Positions 24,602 through 36,144 of a stretch of DNA of 63,759 nucleotides are shown here, in pieces. A model generated the notes under the pieces. The model was not told the origin of the DNA and made no database searches. It was given only the letters and a program-made list of their open reading frames with translations. This DNA is from Amanita rubescens (taxonomy: Eukaryota; Basidiomycota; Agaricomycetes; Agaricales; Amanitaceae): assembly GCA_015039365.1 (NCBI GenBank), contig WION01000297.1:1-63759 (forward strand). Direction: 5' to 3'. The translations under genes were made by a program, and so were the position numbers. Every line of letters begins with the position of its first letter. Position 1 is the first letter of the stretch.

Positions 24602-26828
24602 TTACGTTAACAGAAACGATATCATATCAATGTCATGCTGTTCGGTGATTGGCCCGCCACCCTTCACACCATCTGGACGCCTCACAGTTATCTTGTTGAC
24701 ATCAGCCGGGTACTTGGCCTCTCCAATAGGCCCGGCCCAATCGAAGTCGATTAGGTGAATCATCACGTCATCAGATGTAAGCGACTCAACGTCGATAAGA
24801 ATATTGGATTCTCGAATGTCTCCATGAACGAACCCTTCTTGATGTAGTGTTCGCACCATGCTCGTCACTTTGTGACGCACCTTCTCCTTGTCTGCGTCAG
24901 AGAGGTTTAGACCATAGAGCACTCGGTACTTCGATTTGTCCATGATGACTGCGATCCAATCCGCGGATATTCGAACGTGTCCCCTAAGTCTCGGTGCTAA
25001 ATCGTGGGATCCCAGACAGTTATGCGCGTCCTCGGAATACCGCGACGTGAACTTGACGAGGAATTCGTCAGAGTCAGGCTGGTTGACGATGGCGGCGCAG
25101 AAGACAAGCTTTTCGTCATGGAGCCGCTCATTGTACATGAAATTTATTTCCTGCCCGTTGTCTCCGTAGGATGTCAAGAACGGATATCCGCGAGCTTTCT
25201 GAAGGTCAGGATCGTACACCTGTGGTAGGGTTGGATTCACCCTGGCCTCGGCTTCAATTGAATTATAATGTGCTTCAATACTGTCAACAGCAGCCAGGAG
25301 CGCATCAAAGGCGGCTGCCATCGCGCATCTGGCTTTGGCTTCCCTCCAATGGGTCGAAAGATCGAAGAGAGGCGTGAGAGGTTCGACCCTTACGCGCTTC
25401 CCATCCCATACAGCGCCGTAAAATCCCAAATACGAACCTGTATATACCATGAACAAGTGAAAGGACGATAAACGAGCAGACGTGCCCATATCTATCATGA
25501 GAATGCTGGGAAAACATGTGTTGAAGTTGTAGAAGCGGCGGGGATGGTTAAGTGCTTTGCTCAGAAAGTTTGCATAGTGTAGAATGGCTTGGTTGAGAGC
25601 ATCTCCGTGCTCGTTCTTGCATTCTCGGAGAGCTGCCGGAATGACGGTGAAGGCAAGGTTTCCACCGGTCACGAATTCGGTTACCCGGAACCTTCTGCTC
25701 GCAGAACCGGAGACCCATGTGCTGCTCGAGTATGGACTGAATTTCTGTCCTCCGGGTGAGCTCGTGATCGTGCCATTTGCATGCGACAGGGACGAGTTCA
25801 CTGAGACAAACGAGTGCTCGCGCCGAAGGGGCCTTTTCACACCTATCTTTGAAGATCGCAAAAGCTTCGTGAAGTAGGCACGAGAGGGATCGTAAAGGGT
25901 TCAAACGGACGATTGAAGGCAATTACATGATCTGGTCCCGCGATTTTTTTGAATTGGGAAGCTATTAGCCAGGACAGACGGCGCGTCCGCAATTTTCCAT
26001 CCTCAGACGCTTGACTTCTGATGGCGGATCGTCATTTTCGTCATGTTTGCGCTTGTCCTTCCGGATATCTACGACGGTAAATCACTTGCATATAGCAGTA
26101 TTGAAAGAGAGTACATACGGGGCAACTGTAGCAGTAGTATCTCATCCGGTGGCACCTCGAGTTCTAACACATTACTCGCTTCAAGGAGCCTCGCGGCGTG
26201 CTGATTGTTAGAAAGGTCAAAGGTGCGGACACGTGCCTTGAATGCTTGGCCATCTTCTTCCTTTCCTTGTAACTTCAGACCAAGGCATCTCCACACCGAG
26301 AGTTCGGTGACGCCTAATTTCGATACCGGCGATCGCTAAGACCATCTCCATCACGTTCAAGACATTGGTCCCAGGATGTACCGCGACAGAGATGATGTTG
26401 CTAACAGGCTTCTGATGAAGATCGACGATGAGGCACCAGAGGGGACCTGACGGCGGTGAATCACTTGAATATAGCAGGGGTAAAGGAGAGTAAATACTGG
26501 GCAACCGTACCAGTAGCGTCTCATTCTCTTGCATACCGAGGCTTGACACATTTAGACGATTATGAAGTATCCGGGCAGTCTGGTTGTTGGAAAAGTCGAT
26601 CCTGCGGAGACGTTCTTGGCGTTCTTTAAAGTCTTCATTGACGACATTCAGGGCAGTGCATCTCCACACCTCGAGCATCTGGATGTGGACGTCACCAAAG
26701 ATCATTGGGTCCATCTCCTTGAGCAGCTGCTTCAGTTCGAGGATACTCGTTTGAGGGGATACGGGTACAGCCGTCTCGCCAAGAAAATGTTTCATAGAAT
26801 CGGTAACGAGGCACCAGACGGATGACAT
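24602..26828 (-). pseudogene. Crinkler-type protein: two ubiquitin-like headers plus kinase-like domain; apparent frameshifts
   Basis: The first part (from MSSVWCLVTDSM at 26828) is the Crinkler N-terminal ubiquitin-like header: VWCLV, LKQLLKE, LEVWRC, LLVRLP. A second header follows (GPLWCLIVDL, then VWRCLGL, DEILLLQLP). Both end at homologous introns of about 50 nt. A charged linker (RKDKRKHDEND) leads to a C-terminal domain with LLHEAFAIFKD, HGDIRESNIL (catalytic loop) and IDFDWAGPIGEAKYP, as in fungal Crinkler proteins with a kinase-like end. The second header changes frame near 26325-26335 and the kinase part near 25690, with no plausible intron at either place. I therefore call it disrupted, though an assembly error is possible. 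Family members are intracellular effectors thought to act in conflicts between organisms or against transposons. Confidence 0.65.
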
Positions 26829-27080
26829 GATGGTGTTGAATGGTACTTGCTAGTTGACGGTAACGCAAAGCGGTTTGCGTCGTGTGACGTCGACGCTCAC
26901 AATGTCTTTGTTTGAAGGAGTAAGTTGAAGCAGATCTACTAGTAGGCCACCAGTTTATTTGCTTTGCTTGTTTACGATGCTGGGGCTGGGATGAATGGCT
27001 CTTGTATGTTCTCAAGTGACAACCGCGCCTTGACTCTAAATTTTCACCTGCCACACGACGCGAGCGGGACAAAACCCTCG

Positions 27081-27140
27081 GACTCGACCTGTATTGTTGA
27101 AGAGGAGTCGGTTGCGTAAAGCAAGGCTCGAAGCATTGAC
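27081..27140 (+). repeat. Dispersed repeat, copy 2
   Basis: Similar to 6962-7031 over about 60 bases, including TTGCGTAAAGCAA. It lies between the Crinkler-like gene and the DUF2235 gene. Confidence 0.5.
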
Positions 27141-27365
27141 AAGGAATAGGCGTTTTGAAGTTAAAGTCAAGATATACGGTAAAAGTTTAGTCACAGCGTG
27201 CGAAACATATAAGCCAACTAATGCTACGACGACGATCATATCCATTACGACACGTCAAAATACGAAAGCAAGCCCACATAACTGGCGAAATTGAATAATG
27301 TTACAAACCAGGGCCATACGAACACCAAAAAAAAAAGGCATAGCGGCAGACGCATCGTTAAGCCA

Positions 27366-29626
27366 TCAATCGATCCAATGAGGCTCAACGTCGAGATTTG
27401 CCTGGGGTTCATACTTGTCTTCTTTTCTTTTATACTTAGCCTCCATTCTGAGTTTGACCGATCGGTGGACTTTGACACCGCGACTGCGCTGCCTCGGAAT
27501 GTCTCTACCTTGTCCCAAGTTGAATCTGTCAAAAAGCTTCGGATTAAGATCAACCTATACTGTTGCTTCACGTACCCAACTTCCGACACCCATTGATTAT
27601 TCTCCTTCTGATGTCTGATCGAAATCGGCAATATTTCCAAGATCCACCAAATCCAGCTGATATCGAGCTGATCATACTTGGGCGATAACGCGTCCCTTAG
27701 TTCCTCGTCTTCCTCATTAATAAATGGCTGCTGCGAGATCTTCTGTGCATCCGCCTGTACAGAATTTCCCGTTGCCTGAGAGCTTCGGAACAAGAAGCTG
27801 CCTATCCAAGACAAAAGCGATGTGGACGGCGGTTGTTCAACGAATTGGGTTTTGGCACGGTCAAATAGAGCCGGAGGGCGTGGAAGTACAGAAGGATAGA
27901 TCGTGCTGGGATCTATCCCGATCTCGCGTAACGAATCGGTCCTGAAAATGATCCCCGAGTTTGTTTTAAAGCATTCCCTAACCATCCATCGGAGAGGAAT
28001 CCGTGCGAGGCAGTATCGGGTCCCGTTTTCGACGGAACCACCACCGATGTCTGTTAGTAATGTGTCAGTGAAAGACGTAAAGGCGACACATAATATCGCG
28101 TACCGCAATGGCATCCTGCAAACCAAACCTCTTCCACATCCGTCTCCTCTTTCTCTGGGTCGGCATACATCACTTCAAAGCGATCCAATGTCTCATCGGC
28201 ACCGGAATTTTTTATAGTCAAAAAATTCCCGAAGTGCTTGGGGCGATGGGAACTACCACCATTACCGTGACTTCCCTCCTTCGATACTGACGTGCCGGAA
28301 CCTTGCTCAAGGTGTGCCCCTTCATCACGCAGTTGAGGGTCTTGAGGCTGGCTTGGGCTAACGTCCAGCCCAAGATTTTTCTCTTTTTCTGTTGGTCGAT
28401 TCCAGAGGTTCTCCTTAAACCTGACGCGCCGCTCATCAAGGGATACGGCATGTCTGAAGGTGCGAATAATGGTGTTTGAAGTGGTAAAAGGAAGACGTTT
28501 GGGAATGACCCCAACAGAATCGACGGTATCCCTAGTGGTCAAGGTGAGCTCGCTGCACTAGACCTTGCAATAACGAGTAATGTGCATACCATACACCAAC
28601 AAAATGGATCGGAACGTCTACCGAAAACGCCTTTTTAAATCCGTTCGATTGATCCCACCCTACGGAATCTGTCCTGGTGTACATCTTATAGGCAAAAGGA
28701 ACTTGCTGTCGATTGTCCGCCGGTAGCAGTCCAACTTTATGAACCATTCCTGCGAGACTGGACGAAGCATAAGTAGGTCAGGTTGAGATTTGAACCAGTA
28801 GGGGCTACCTCCGTGCCGTATAAGATCCTCGAGAGAACCCTGAATGTCGATATGGATGTAAATATATGCTGCCGTAATTCGATAGGAGGACGAACCGAAT
28901 ATACATATCCTGTCCCCCGCAATATCTGCCGTTAAAGCATCGATAAGACCTTATCCCGCATCGGACCTACGAAAGTACGTACAGTTCTGCATCAAGAACT
29001 CGTAACCACCTGTAAACTTGATCAGAGCAGGTTCACCGCTGAATGATGAGAATAAACACCCATAACGTGTGCATCAAGATTCCATGCCAGCATTTCGTCC
29101 AAGATCTTGGGTTCACGGGTATAAGTAAGCTACGGTGGGAATGGATATGCGAGGGGCTCACTTTGGAAACGTTGGACATGAAAGGTGTAGCTATCTCAGG
29201 TGTGGTGTACGTCCCAATGCCAGCCTACAAGAGCGTTACATCGATATAAAGAAAAGAACGAGTGTGACGCCTAACCTGATAATAAACCATCTGCTTCGTC
29301 TTATCGTCCTTCTTCAACATCGACACGAGCTGTACAATGTTCGAATTATCGGAATCGAATTGATCTCCCGTTCCATCGAAGCATAGAACTAGCGTTTTCC
29401 CCGTAAACGGCGCGGCATCAGGAATATAAGCTGGGAGGGAGAAATTTGGGCCATTGTGTTCGCCAGGAGGCGTTGTCTGCTGGCCTGCCTCAAGCTCTTT
29501 GTCTTTGTCCGGGAAACGAGTGGTGGCGGCCTGCCCAGATTCCCTATTCGGGTGATCAAAGTTATTGGTATTGACCACGGTCGAAGCCGTAGGTAATGTG
29601 GAAGGCTGTTGTACGCGTGCCATCAT
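27366..29626 (-). CDS. DUF2235 (Tle1-type) alpha/beta hydrolase
   Basis: DUF2235 proteins share the fold of bacterial Tle1 phospholipases. Exon 1 (29626-29276) holds a disordered leader and then KTLVLCFDGTGDQFD and IVQLVSMLKKDD. Later exons supply AGIGTYTTPEIATP, MIHKVGLLPADNRQQVPFAY, KRLPFTTSNTIIRTFRHAVS with DERR (position of a catalytic Asp/His region), EVWFAGCHCDIGGGSVEN and a long C-terminal exon. The last intron starts at GG|GTACGTG and the final exon begins FNLGQGRDIP and ends HWID. About ten exons. The GxSxG elbow should lie in the short exons near 28750-29000. Function in fungi is not established. Start could be 29626 or the next Met. Confidence 0.8.
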
Positions 29627-30058
29627 TGCGTACTACGGGTTCGTCTTAGGATTAGCTGGTGGCTGGACCTAGGACGTTGGTAGAGGCGGGGTAGACGACC
29701 CCATGAGGCAGCGGAGATATTTATTGGTTACACGACTGAACATTTCGGGTGTCAGACGGAGCTGATTACAATCATGATGCATGCATGAATGCATGATACC
29801 TCGAATCCCACACGTGTCTTCATAGGCTTGCGGTGGGACTGGATCCGGATCAGGAAGTATGTTGGATTCGGATAATGAGCTACTAGTTGCCAATTTTAGC
29901 AGGGCCAGGGCCAGGACATTGGCGCTAGCCCCGGGGGATTAGATACCCGAGCCGGATGCCATATGCGGCGCTGTCAAACCCCCTATTTACCCAGCTTACG
30001 CACGATTGAATTCTAGAACACATATACAGCTAAGTTCACCGGCTACAAGAATTGTCAG
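29627..30058. other. Intergenic
   Basis: Nothing clear. A 74-codon minus-strand frame (29669-29893) has no recognisable domain. Confidence 0.4.
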
Positions 30059-31872
30059 CTACGACTCTACCAATGGAACCCCTGGAATTAAGACCGGAAG
30101 AATGTAAGCCCACTCCGACTTCACGAAGCCGTCCAACAACCCAAAAACAATTGCATCGTACAAGACATTGTCAATTTCAGGATCACCATACTCCTGCACG
30201 TCCTCAGAAACTAACTCCTTTAGTGGAGCCATCACTTTCATTGACTGTTCTGCTGGTAACGTCTCCACCAACGTTCCGAATGGGTTGATCTGTATGATTT
30301 CCTTGCGAGGCCGAATCATCTCAATTATATCGGATGCTCCCGCTACGAGCAAAGGCAAGACCTTTTCTACCATGCCAAGCACATACAGGCCCGCTTTTTC
30401 GTCCTTTGATGCGATCTGATAAACCTGTCGTGCGCGATCGTAGTTTGACTTGCAGGATACCTTGCCTGCACTGATGTCATCTAGAAGTGCATTTATTCGC
30501 TTATTCTTCTTGAAATCTGTGCGGAGGAAAACATTGGGAGGAGGACTGTTGCGCAAAGAATCTGATGCACCATTTGATTGTGCAGACTGACCAGATGGTG
30601 TTGAAACGGCCCCCACGACTCCGTTGATCAACTGGTCCATTAGCGATACAAAAAGGCTTCTGTTTTCCGCAACTAAAGGGCCGCTAAGACCCACGTATTT
30701 CTCGACTGTCTTGTGCATAGCATCCTTCGACAAGAACGTGATAGATCCACTTGTATTTGCATTAAGCAAGGTGGTAGCGTTCACGTTTTGTGTTTGACGT
30801 TCGGTCAACTTTGTGATCTCGAAGTGAACCTCATCGCGCTGACTAGCGGCTGATGCTTGATGACGAAGCAGCTCATCTACGCTCATATCCACGCGTCCGT
30901 TTGAAAAATGGATTTCTACCCGCTTGATCGGGATATCAATGAGCGCACTGTGGACAATGATGGAGCTGGAACGAGGAGCATCTTCGGCGATCAAGTTGGA
31001 CAGAAGGATGAGTGCCACGCGAGGGCTGACGATGAAGAGACGATGTGCGTCTGGAAATCCGTCCATCTTGCCCTCCCACAGACCGAAACTATTGTTGCTC
31101 ATAACAAACTCCGTGCCGTCTGCCGCCTCTACGACACCGAGATGGAAATCACTGGCTAAATGATTGTAACTGTTAGCAATGAAGTCTTATGCGGTCACAT
31201 TGCTGGGCCAGCAAAAACCGAAGATGCTCCGAAACATCATGTTGAGGTCGACCTTGTGCTCAAAGCGGTGCGCTCGATCCACAAGATCTTGGTGAGGTGT
31301 CCTGAGAAAATAAGCCAGGAAGTGCAGCCAGACTTCGATCCCGTTATTGAGACCTTCGCCCTCTCGCGGATTGTTCAAAAACTCTGCGCTCATGGAATTA
31401 TCAGGATGAGTATCGTCGAAATATAATGTCTGTTTTCGACAGCGCATGATCTGTATGAATTTTCGCAGAGCGTGAAGGTCTCTGCGTTCGATTTGGAACC
31501 GACCGCGGGGCAGAGAGTCGTGCATTTTCCCGATGATACCTGCTGCCTGGTTTTCCAAGACGGACAACTTATCCTCTAAGTAACGAGCGTTGCCGGGGTT
31601 CTTCACATCCTTGTACAAGTTAACGATCCCGTACGTCCCGGCAATGGGACGTATCTCCAATTTTCCAGTGCCAAGATCAAAGCAATGAACCACGCCTTGC
31701 TTATCGAGATGTGCCTTTTGATCGCCTTTTTTCTTCCGTTTGGGTCTAAAGGACTATCAGCGAAATGCAGAAGGAACGTCTTCCGAACGCACATAGGAAC
31801 GTTTTGTAGTTTGAAATTACTAAGGATAAACCTCGGGATATAATGGTGGTATTGGTCCTGGGCAGGCGGCAT
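30059..31872 (-). CDS. DUF4238 protein
   Basis: Starts MPPAQDQYHHYIPRFILSNF, the signature of DUF4238 (a possible nuclease-like family of unknown role). Exon 2 follows a 49-nt intron and carries DKQGVVHCFDLGTGKLEI, AGTYGIVNLYKDV, ALRKFIQIMRCRKQ and EVWLHFLAYFLRT. Exon 3 carries FHLGVVEAADGTEFVMSNNS, FGLWEG, HRLFIVSPRVALIL and LTERQTQNVNATTLLNANTS. The C-terminus (after about residue 400) is an extension with a helical QVYQIASKDEKAGLYVLGM segment. The 31.1-31.2 kb intron probably starts at ATCTTCG|GTTTTTGC. Confidence 0.8.
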
Positions 31873-32885
31873 AGTATGTGCGTACGATGGTCACGAGCGC
31901 TGGGGACGAAAGTCGTTCTCCTCACTTATAAGTGTTTTCCGTGGCCCGCTTCGTCCTGCATTTGAGCCTATCAGTGGAAGGGTAACTTAATTTGACAGAC
32001 GGTACATTACCGACTATGTTGACACTGTTGTCCTCTGGACACTTTACGTAGATTTCTGACCGGCCTTACACTACTTCTTCCGTCTTTGTCACTGAAGACG
32101 GAACCCGGTGGCCTGGTGTTCTGAAATGAACCAAGCGTGTATGCCGCAGCACATCACGTTGAGGCCTTCCGTGGATCCAACATTCGGAGGCTATTACTGA
32201 AAAAAAAATCAATTTATTTAAATAGAGTACGGCCGCAGCAGCAACTTGTTGCGCGGCGCGGCGCTGAAATGTGCGAGCTGTAGCCTGTAGGTATCAAGCG
32301 CTTAATTCAGAAAGAAATTCGGTGAGCGAGAAAGGGGAAGGCTCCAACTGAGATCTACTCACCTTACGGTATAGTCTGTCCGTCGCGAAAAGAGGAGCGG
32401 CGTACTCAATAGAACGTAAAGCTCGGATATGACCGGCGTGGAATGGTACAAAGTCCGTACGGATCACCGTAGGGATGATCGTTCCCGTATTGTCGACGTT
32501 TCTTCTAGGTTGCCCGTTGTTACCGGTACTATCTGGCAGAGGTAGCGCTCAACGTCAACGATGGGGTCCCGACTGAAAATGGGGTTCGACAACTCTGCAG
32601 GACCTCTTAACACCGTCAACGATAGATGGTCCGAGTTTCTGTTGCGTAGAAAGATATTCCGCAGTGAGGGATTCTCTGACCAAATGGGGAAATGACAATA
32701 ACTATTAGCGGTGGCAGTGCCAGGCCATGATAATCATACATTACTGATACATTCTCTTTGTGCTACGGGTGCGACGAAAGCGTACAGATATCTATGCAAG
32801 TATATACATATAGTGCGGTGGGACGGGATGTAATGTGTAGGGTATACCGTATGATGCGGCGCCACTTGGTGCCTGGAGGGCAAGT
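31873..32885. other. 1 kb intergenic
   Basis: No gene seen. The left end is upstream of the DUF4238 gene (divergent) and the right end is downstream of the coiled-coil gene. Confidence 0.45.
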
Positions 32886-34554
32886 CTACGAACGATTGTC
32901 TGGTAGCGCAATCGAGGCAGCTGGGGGACTTGACACGTTTATATTAGGGGCTGGCCCAATCAGCCGCAGCAACAACTCCATCCGTCGCTGCTGGTCAAGG
33001 ACTTGCTGTTTCAACTCGTCTTGTTCTTCCTTCATCCTGCGCTCTTTCTCGTCTTGTGCTTTCTTCATCCTGCGCTCTTTCTCGTCTTGTTCTTTCTTCA
33101 TCCTGCGCTCTTTCTCGTCTTGTTCTTCCTTCATCCTGCGTTCTTTCTCCTCTTGTTCTTTCTTCATCACGCGCTCTTTCTCTTCTTGTTCTTTCTTCAT
33201 CCTGCGCTCTTTCTCCTCTTGTTCTTTCCTTAGCTGACTCCTCAACCGCTGTTCATTCACCTCTTGCTCTTTCTTCAGCTCCTTCCTAAGCCGCCGTTCC
33301 CTCTCCTCCTGCTCCCTCCTGAGCCGTCGCTCTCTCTCCTCCTGATCCTTCTTCAACTGCTGCTCTTTCTCCTCCTGCTCCTTCCTCATTCGTCGCTCCC
33401 TCTCCTCCTGATCCTTCTTCATTTGACTCGTCAGCTGTCGTTCCCTATCGTCTTGCTCCTTGGAAAACCTTTTTCGAATTTCCTCTTTACTTCTCCACTC
33501 ATACTCCGCACGCTAGCGATCTCTGTCAACGCCGCGGAAAAGATGATACGAGAATTCGAACCTTTTCCTCCATCAAGCGCCTCCCCTTCATAAAATTGTC
33601 CCATATTCTCTGCACTTGATTTGGATCCCTCCGGTAAACTGGAAAGATTTTAAAGCTCCCCGTCGAAGCCTGGCGCCATTTCCTATCTCCTATTGTAGAA
33701 AGGGTGCCGTTATCATGCTCTTGAGCCCACATTTCCAGGGTCGCAAAAACGGTGTCTGCATGCCAGTAGCATTGACTGGCGAGTATCGAGTATATGTCAC
33801 TTTCATTATACAGGACGTCAACCAAGACCATGAGGTCGCAAAGGTTCGGACGCCGGGTAGGATCGCCACTGAGCGTAAGGGTTTTGAGAAGCAGAGCATT
33901 CTTCGGGTGGCTCTCTATTCTGGTTACGGCATCCGCTGCGAGGTGCTGTTGCAAACTAATGCCAGAAGAGCGAGGTAGGGAGCTCTGCGATAAGCGGTGT
34001 GTCTTGTGCTCGAGGGAAGCGGAACTTTTAGTCATGCGCGCCTTCAACGACGAAACGGATTTTGCTAATAGCGAACCACGGGGAGAACTGCGAGAGGAAC
34101 CGCCAGAAGAACCGATATGCGACTGGGCCACAGAAGATCGGGTAGCACTGGTACTCGCCGTCCCTGTCGACGACGGTACTGAGCTCATCGAATCGCTATC
34201 CTTGCGTTCGCCTGCTGATCGATCAAATCTCAGCTCTAGTTTGCCGTTCTCCTTGCTGGAGAACTCGCAGATAACGTATTCGTGCTCGTTCATGGTACCC
34301 TTCTCTTTGACATGATGCGCCTTGTCCAGTCGATAACCATTGAGTTCCTCCCATATCTCGACGCTTTCTGAATCCCAGGGTCGTATGCCCATATGGACGA
34401 GTCGGATCCACGACCTGACCGACATTTCTTCGCCAAGGGGAGGGAGGGATTTGGTACCGGCTGCGGTACCCAGAGAATTCATGATGGAAGCTGGGAGAAC
34501 GGACGACATGAGGGCACGGAGGCGCTTCCGCTTGTTCTTGAAGATAGGCGGCAT
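32886..34554 (-). CDS. Protein with long charged coiled coil, agaricomycete family
   Basis: Two exons (34554-33562 and 33512-32886) joined by a 49-nt intron, about 540 residues. The first half has a Ser-rich linker and then a conserved domain (RRPNLCDLMVLVDVLYNE, then CYWHADTVFATLEMWA) that I know from uncharacterised mushroom proteins. The second half is a nearly perfect coiled coil built of KEQEEKERRM-type units of 11-12 residues repeated about 15 times. The C-terminus LLLRLIGPAPNINVSS follows. The repeats also open long false frames on the opposite strand. Role unknown. Confidence 0.75.
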
Positions 34555-36144
34555 GCCGAGCTTGACTCTGATTTATATGGCGGAGGACAAGTCGTTGTAG
34601 TTGTTTAATGTCCTCAAGGCGTCCACGGTTGCCAATGCCATAACCCTTGTTTAACCTTGTTGGGCTACATGCTTCCTTCCAGAAATGGCAAGTCTCTCAT
34701 CCTTGTGCTATGTCAGACGACATAATTGTGTTAATTGTGTTTGCACCTCGAGGCTGACAACTTAAAAGTCGAGTCAAAAATCGAATCACGCCCTCTTTTG
34801 ACTGCAGGAAGTCGTACGCCTTTAATTTAGTAGGTCTCTCGGAGATTCAAGTTGCTTTCAAAGTCACCGTCCACCCCGCACTCCGAGTCTGCCACCCTTG
34901 AAACAATCTCCAATCATCGCAATTGAACAATGGTCACCTCATTATCCCAAGCTTAAGCCATTTAGGGATTCAAACACAGGATCCGGATGACTGTTCCTTG
35001 CTACCCACCTCTTATTGTTTCGATAAAACAGGCTAGCTCGGCCCTCGGTCGAGAGTCGGCAGTTCAAACGCGAAAATCCCGCAAAGCGACGAGAATGAAC
35101 AAATGTCTTCGAAGGGTTTGTCGCAATTCTCGTATTACGGTTCTCCGAGGAATTGCAAGCGCGCAACCCTGATTTGCGTCAGTCTCTTTCGCCCGTTATA
35201 TGGTAATCCGCGCGCAGGCGAGGTCCACAGGAACCCGTTTAGGGATGACTCGATATGGTATAACCACTCAAAATCCTCACACCACGCACGTGTCGAATTG
35301 TGGGTCCAACTGATACGTGCAAAAGTACAAACCGGAGTCGACAACCACAGCCTTTAACGTACACGCGTTCAACTCGAGTCGTGGGTCCATGTGAAAGTCC
35401 AAGACTCACTGACTGTTATCGAGACATAGCCCGCTGATGGCGCAGACAAAGACTCGAAAACCCGTCAACTTGAAGAACACCACAATGGCTATTGTATATA
35501 CCCCTCCTGTGCTTCACTCGGGTTCACTCCCTTTCCGAATCCAAGGTCTTACCGGACTATTTCAGTTATGCTGATACCACGCTGACACGCTCTACGGGGC
35601 TTAATCGATGGTCAGTACGGTCAGTAGTTGACTGGTCCATCGATACCTGCGAAAAACAGGAGATCAGTCAACCTGCACGGAAGCTACGTCGCCAATAGCA
35701 GATCGAGTCTGCGTCTGTGACGCTACATGAATTTGCAGGTGGTCGCCACCTCCTCCTCGCGGCATCGGAAATGGCTCTCTTTACTGTCCTTCGTATTGGT
35801 AGGTCCGGAAGATTATGCAGTACTTATTAGGATTGGGTTTAGCTCATCACAGACCCGAAACTTTGCCACACCATAACAGCAGCGATCATATAACGGTAAA
35901 AGATCCCAAGCCTGCCAGGGTTCGTGACCGCATCATTTTAGATAGCGCGGGCTAAGCGTCAATGACATCGGTGGCTAGTAATCCATTCGTTTTTTTTTTG
36001 TTTTATGCTGTACGATTTGAGGGTTAGGTCCCTATAAAAATATCATATTGCTCTACATTACAGTAAAAATTACAAACGTTACAAAGAGGCTCCAATTGGG
36101 CAGCTCTACCAAATTTAATCCACCGTCATCTACACGTCTCTACC
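34555..36144. other. 1.6 kb intergenic
   Basis: No gene recognised. Only short frames; a poly-T tract lies near 35990. Confidence 0.45.

Noticed and set aside
29669..29893. Small minus-strand gene before the DUF2235 gene
   Set aside because: 74 codons without signal peptide, domain or related sequence in the window; not enough support.
33003..33289. Leu/Phe-rich plus-strand frames resembling membrane proteins
   Set aside because: They are the reverse strand of the Lys/Glu coiled-coil repeats in the minus-strand gene.
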